NCBI GenBank assembly: GCA_016839865.1
Contig: JAEOTN010000238.1
Coordinates: forward strand, 1-15,204
Length of the DNA: 15,204 bases
Reading direction: 5' to 3'
Source of the DNA: Promethearchaeota archaeon
GTDB lineage: Archaea > Asgardarchaeota > Lokiarchaeia > Sigynarchaeales > MK-D1
The position numbers were made by a program, and so were the translations under genes. The notes under the pieces were generated by a model that worked only from the letters and a program-made list of their open reading frames with translations, did no database searches and had not been told where the DNA came from. Positions 14,102-15,204 of this stretch are shown piece by piece; the stretch's first letter is position 1; each line of letters begins with the position of its first letter.

Positions 14102-14794
14102 TTATTCAGATTTCCTTAGGAGTTTATCCATCTGAGAAAGAGCCAATTCTCGAAGTTCTTGTTTGTTAAATCTCAAATCCTCATGGAATTCAGAATCCCG
14201 AACAATGTCATCAGTAAGAATATCGTATTCAAGATAAGTTACACCCAATACGATACTATAGAGGTAGAATCCCATTAATTTGAAATCTAAGTCTTGGATT
14301 TCTCCTTTCAAGTTACCTTCTTGTAAAATTTGAAAAATAACATCCAAAACTTGTGAAGATTCATACTTTTTCTCTATTGGCCCAATAAAGGGGACTCCAC
14401 TCTTTATTGGGGGATCAGGAGGACGAGTAGAAGTCATCATCTTCCATCGGTTGGAATCTTCAGAGGCAAAATCAAACACAAACCTTCCAATATTTTTTAG
14501 AATTTCTATAGTATCTTTTTCACCCGAAAACGCAGCTCTTTCAATACCTGCTCTAAATTCTCTCATGGTTTTAAAACGAACAGCAATCCATAACTCTCGT
14601 TTACTAGTAACGTAATTATATAGATTCCCTTTTGACATGCCTAGATGTTTCGCTAATGCTCTCATCTCAAATCCAAAGAAACCCTTATCTCTAATTAATT
14701 CCATACTTCCGATGAGAATTTTTTCCATCTGTTTTGCTTTATCTTCTTTAGATCTGGATCTTCTCTTTTTCGGCTTTTTTCCTTCATCAACCAT
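14102..14794 (-). CDS. TetR/AcrR-family transcriptional regulator
   Basis: Regulator of 230 residues. A basic N-terminal tail (KKPKKRRSRSK, 6-16) precedes the TetR DNA-binding domain: helix 1 IGSMELIRDKGF (28-39) and the helix-turn-helix MRALAKHLGMSKGNLYNYVTSKRELW (44-69), a textbook pattern. The C-terminal helical part (about 80-230) is the ligand-binding and dimer domain and gives no hint of the ligand. TetR proteins usually repress their own and neighbouring genes. Here inverted repeats lie between its own TATA element and ATG (14802-14822) and at the start of the downstream DUF6512-like membrane gene (13994-14016). The gene upstream on the same strand encodes an enolase-superfamily enzyme, 183 bp away, separated by a T-rich terminator. 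Confidence 0.9.
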   Translation of the reverse strand: MVDEGKKPKKRRSRSKEDKAKQMEKILIGSMELIRDKGFFGFEMRALAKHLGMSKGNLYNYVTSKRELWIAVRFKTMREFRAGIERAAFSGEKDTIEILKNIGRFVFDFASEDSNRWKMMTSTRPPDPPIKSGVPFIGPIEKKYESSQVLDVIFQILQEGNLKGEIQDLDFKLMGFYLYSIVLGVTYLEYDILTDDIVRDSEFHEDLRFNKQELRELALSQMDKLLRKSE

Positions 14795-14801
14795 ATCTAA
14801 C

Positions 14802-14822
14802 CAATTACTATTGCTTTAATTG
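14802..14822. promoter_or_regulatory. Inverted repeat CAATTA-N9-TAATTG at the TetR promoter
   Basis: Perfect 6-bp arms with a 9-base spacer, placed between a TATA-like TTTTAAAA (14823-14830) and the TetR ATG at 14794, over the expected transcription start. The spacer length equals that of the palindrome before the DUF6512-like gene, although the arm sequences differ. A candidate autoregulatory site; AT-rich arms make chance plausible. Confidence 0.3.
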
Positions 14823-14830
14823 TTTTAAAA
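14823..14830 (-). promoter_or_regulatory. TATA-like element of the TetR gene
   Basis: TTTTAAAA centred about 32 bp upstream of the TetR start codon, the same spacing as at other promoters in the window. The rest of 14831-14950 shows no gene. Confidence 0.35.
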
Positions 14831-14950
14831 TAATCCGTTAGATGAATCTGAATAATTTTTTTGAATAAGTATAATTAAACACTGAGATGCTCTTTATCTT
14901 CAGAATTTGCTATTTAATAGTAAAAAACAGGGAATTGAGAGAAGTTTCTC

Positions 14951-14967
14951 AAAAAAAAGTGAAAAAA
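14951..14967 (-). terminator. T-rich terminator after the epimerase-like gene
   Basis: On the minus strand TTTTTTCACTTTTTTTT lies about 10-27 bp beyond the stop codon. It contains two oligo-T runs. Confidence 0.5.
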
Positions 14968-14977
14968 TCAACTCTTT

Positions 14978-15204
14978 TTATTTTTTAATACTGATTTTCT
15001 CACATTTCTCTAAAAATTCTCCTTTAATATCCAATCCAAAACCGGGAGATTCAGGAACATGAATTAAACCCCCAATCTTATCATCATACTCCATTCCACC
15101 CTTAACTGGATCTTCAGCATGCATGTACGCACAATCTAAATCTAGGAATCTTATATTTGGACGAGCAATTGCTAAATGTGCTGCAGTAGTAAGTCCAAGA
15201 CGAG
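14978..15204 (-). CDS. Enolase-superfamily protein (dipeptide epimerase / mandelate racemase-muconate lactonizing type), C-terminal fragment
   Basis: Only the last 74 codons are in the window; the rest lies beyond the right edge. The translation begins RLGLTTAAHLAIARPNIRFLD, continues with LDCAYMHAEDPVKGGMEY and ends with PGFGLDI and a Lys-rich tail. This matches the C-terminal end of the mandelate racemase/muconate lactonizing group: the ...AxHLAxAxPNIxFxDLD strand, then EDPVxGG and the closing PGxGxDI. Dipeptide epimerases such as L-Ala-D/L-Glu epimerase have this kind of ending, but o-succinylbenzoate synthase-like or other members cannot be excluded, because the catalytic Lys and metal ligands are outside the window. 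Confidence 0.78.
   Translation of the reverse strand, partial: RLGLTTAAHLAIARPNIRFLDLDCAYMHAEDPVKGGMEYDDKIGGLIHVPESPGFGLDIKGEFLEKCEKISIKK

Noticed and set aside
1..15204. CRISPR arrays, insertion sequences, integrase or attachment sites
   Set aside because: No regularly spaced direct repeats, transposase or recombinase coding sequence, or flanking repeats were seen on either strand.

Overview
The window looks archaeal and AT-rich. TATA-like boxes sit about 27-33 bp upstream of most start codons (near-leaderless transcripts), T-runs lie just past stop codons, and there is an AbrB-PhoU fusion regulator, an archaeal-type PEMT/ICMT-like methyltransferase and an LVIVD-repeat surface protein. Kynureninase together with NfnAB-type redox enzymes would suit an Asgard archaeon, possibly of Heimdallarchaeia type. 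That placement is an inference from gene content; no rRNA or ribosomal marker is present.

Left part (1-5957): a fumarate-reductase-like FAD flavoprotein, then an unrecognised 209-residue protein with a clear leaderless promoter. Convergent to them is a two-gene operon, nfnA-nfnB, for an electron-bifurcating NADH-dependent ferredoxin:NADP oxidoreductase (NfnAB-like). NfnA is unusual: a duplicated module that I do not recognise precedes the catalytic part, and coding sequence continues upstream of the first usable start codon.

Middle (5958-11504): a divergent regulatory region with TATATA-containing palindromes leads to the AbrB-PhoU regulator. It converges with kynureninase (tryptophan/kynurenine catabolism or de novo NAD synthesis). 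A small single-TM protein follows, then a 7-TM protein and a membrane methyltransferase that diverge from one shared TATA box, and an anchored secreted beta-propeller.

Right part (11493-15204), all on the minus strand: a NERD nuclease-SF1 helicase fusion overlapping the propeller gene tail to tail, a DUF6512-like membrane protein, a TetR regulator with candidate operators at its own promoter and in front of the DUF6512-like gene, and the C-terminus of an enolase-superfamily epimerase cut by the window edge.

Genes are tightly packed, with convergent gaps of 4-5 bp or a 12-bp overlap. No tRNA, rRNA, CRISPR array, insertion sequence or transposase was seen. The most unusual items are the extended NfnA, the palindromes flanking TetR/DUF6512, and the NERD-helicase as a possible single-gene defence factor.
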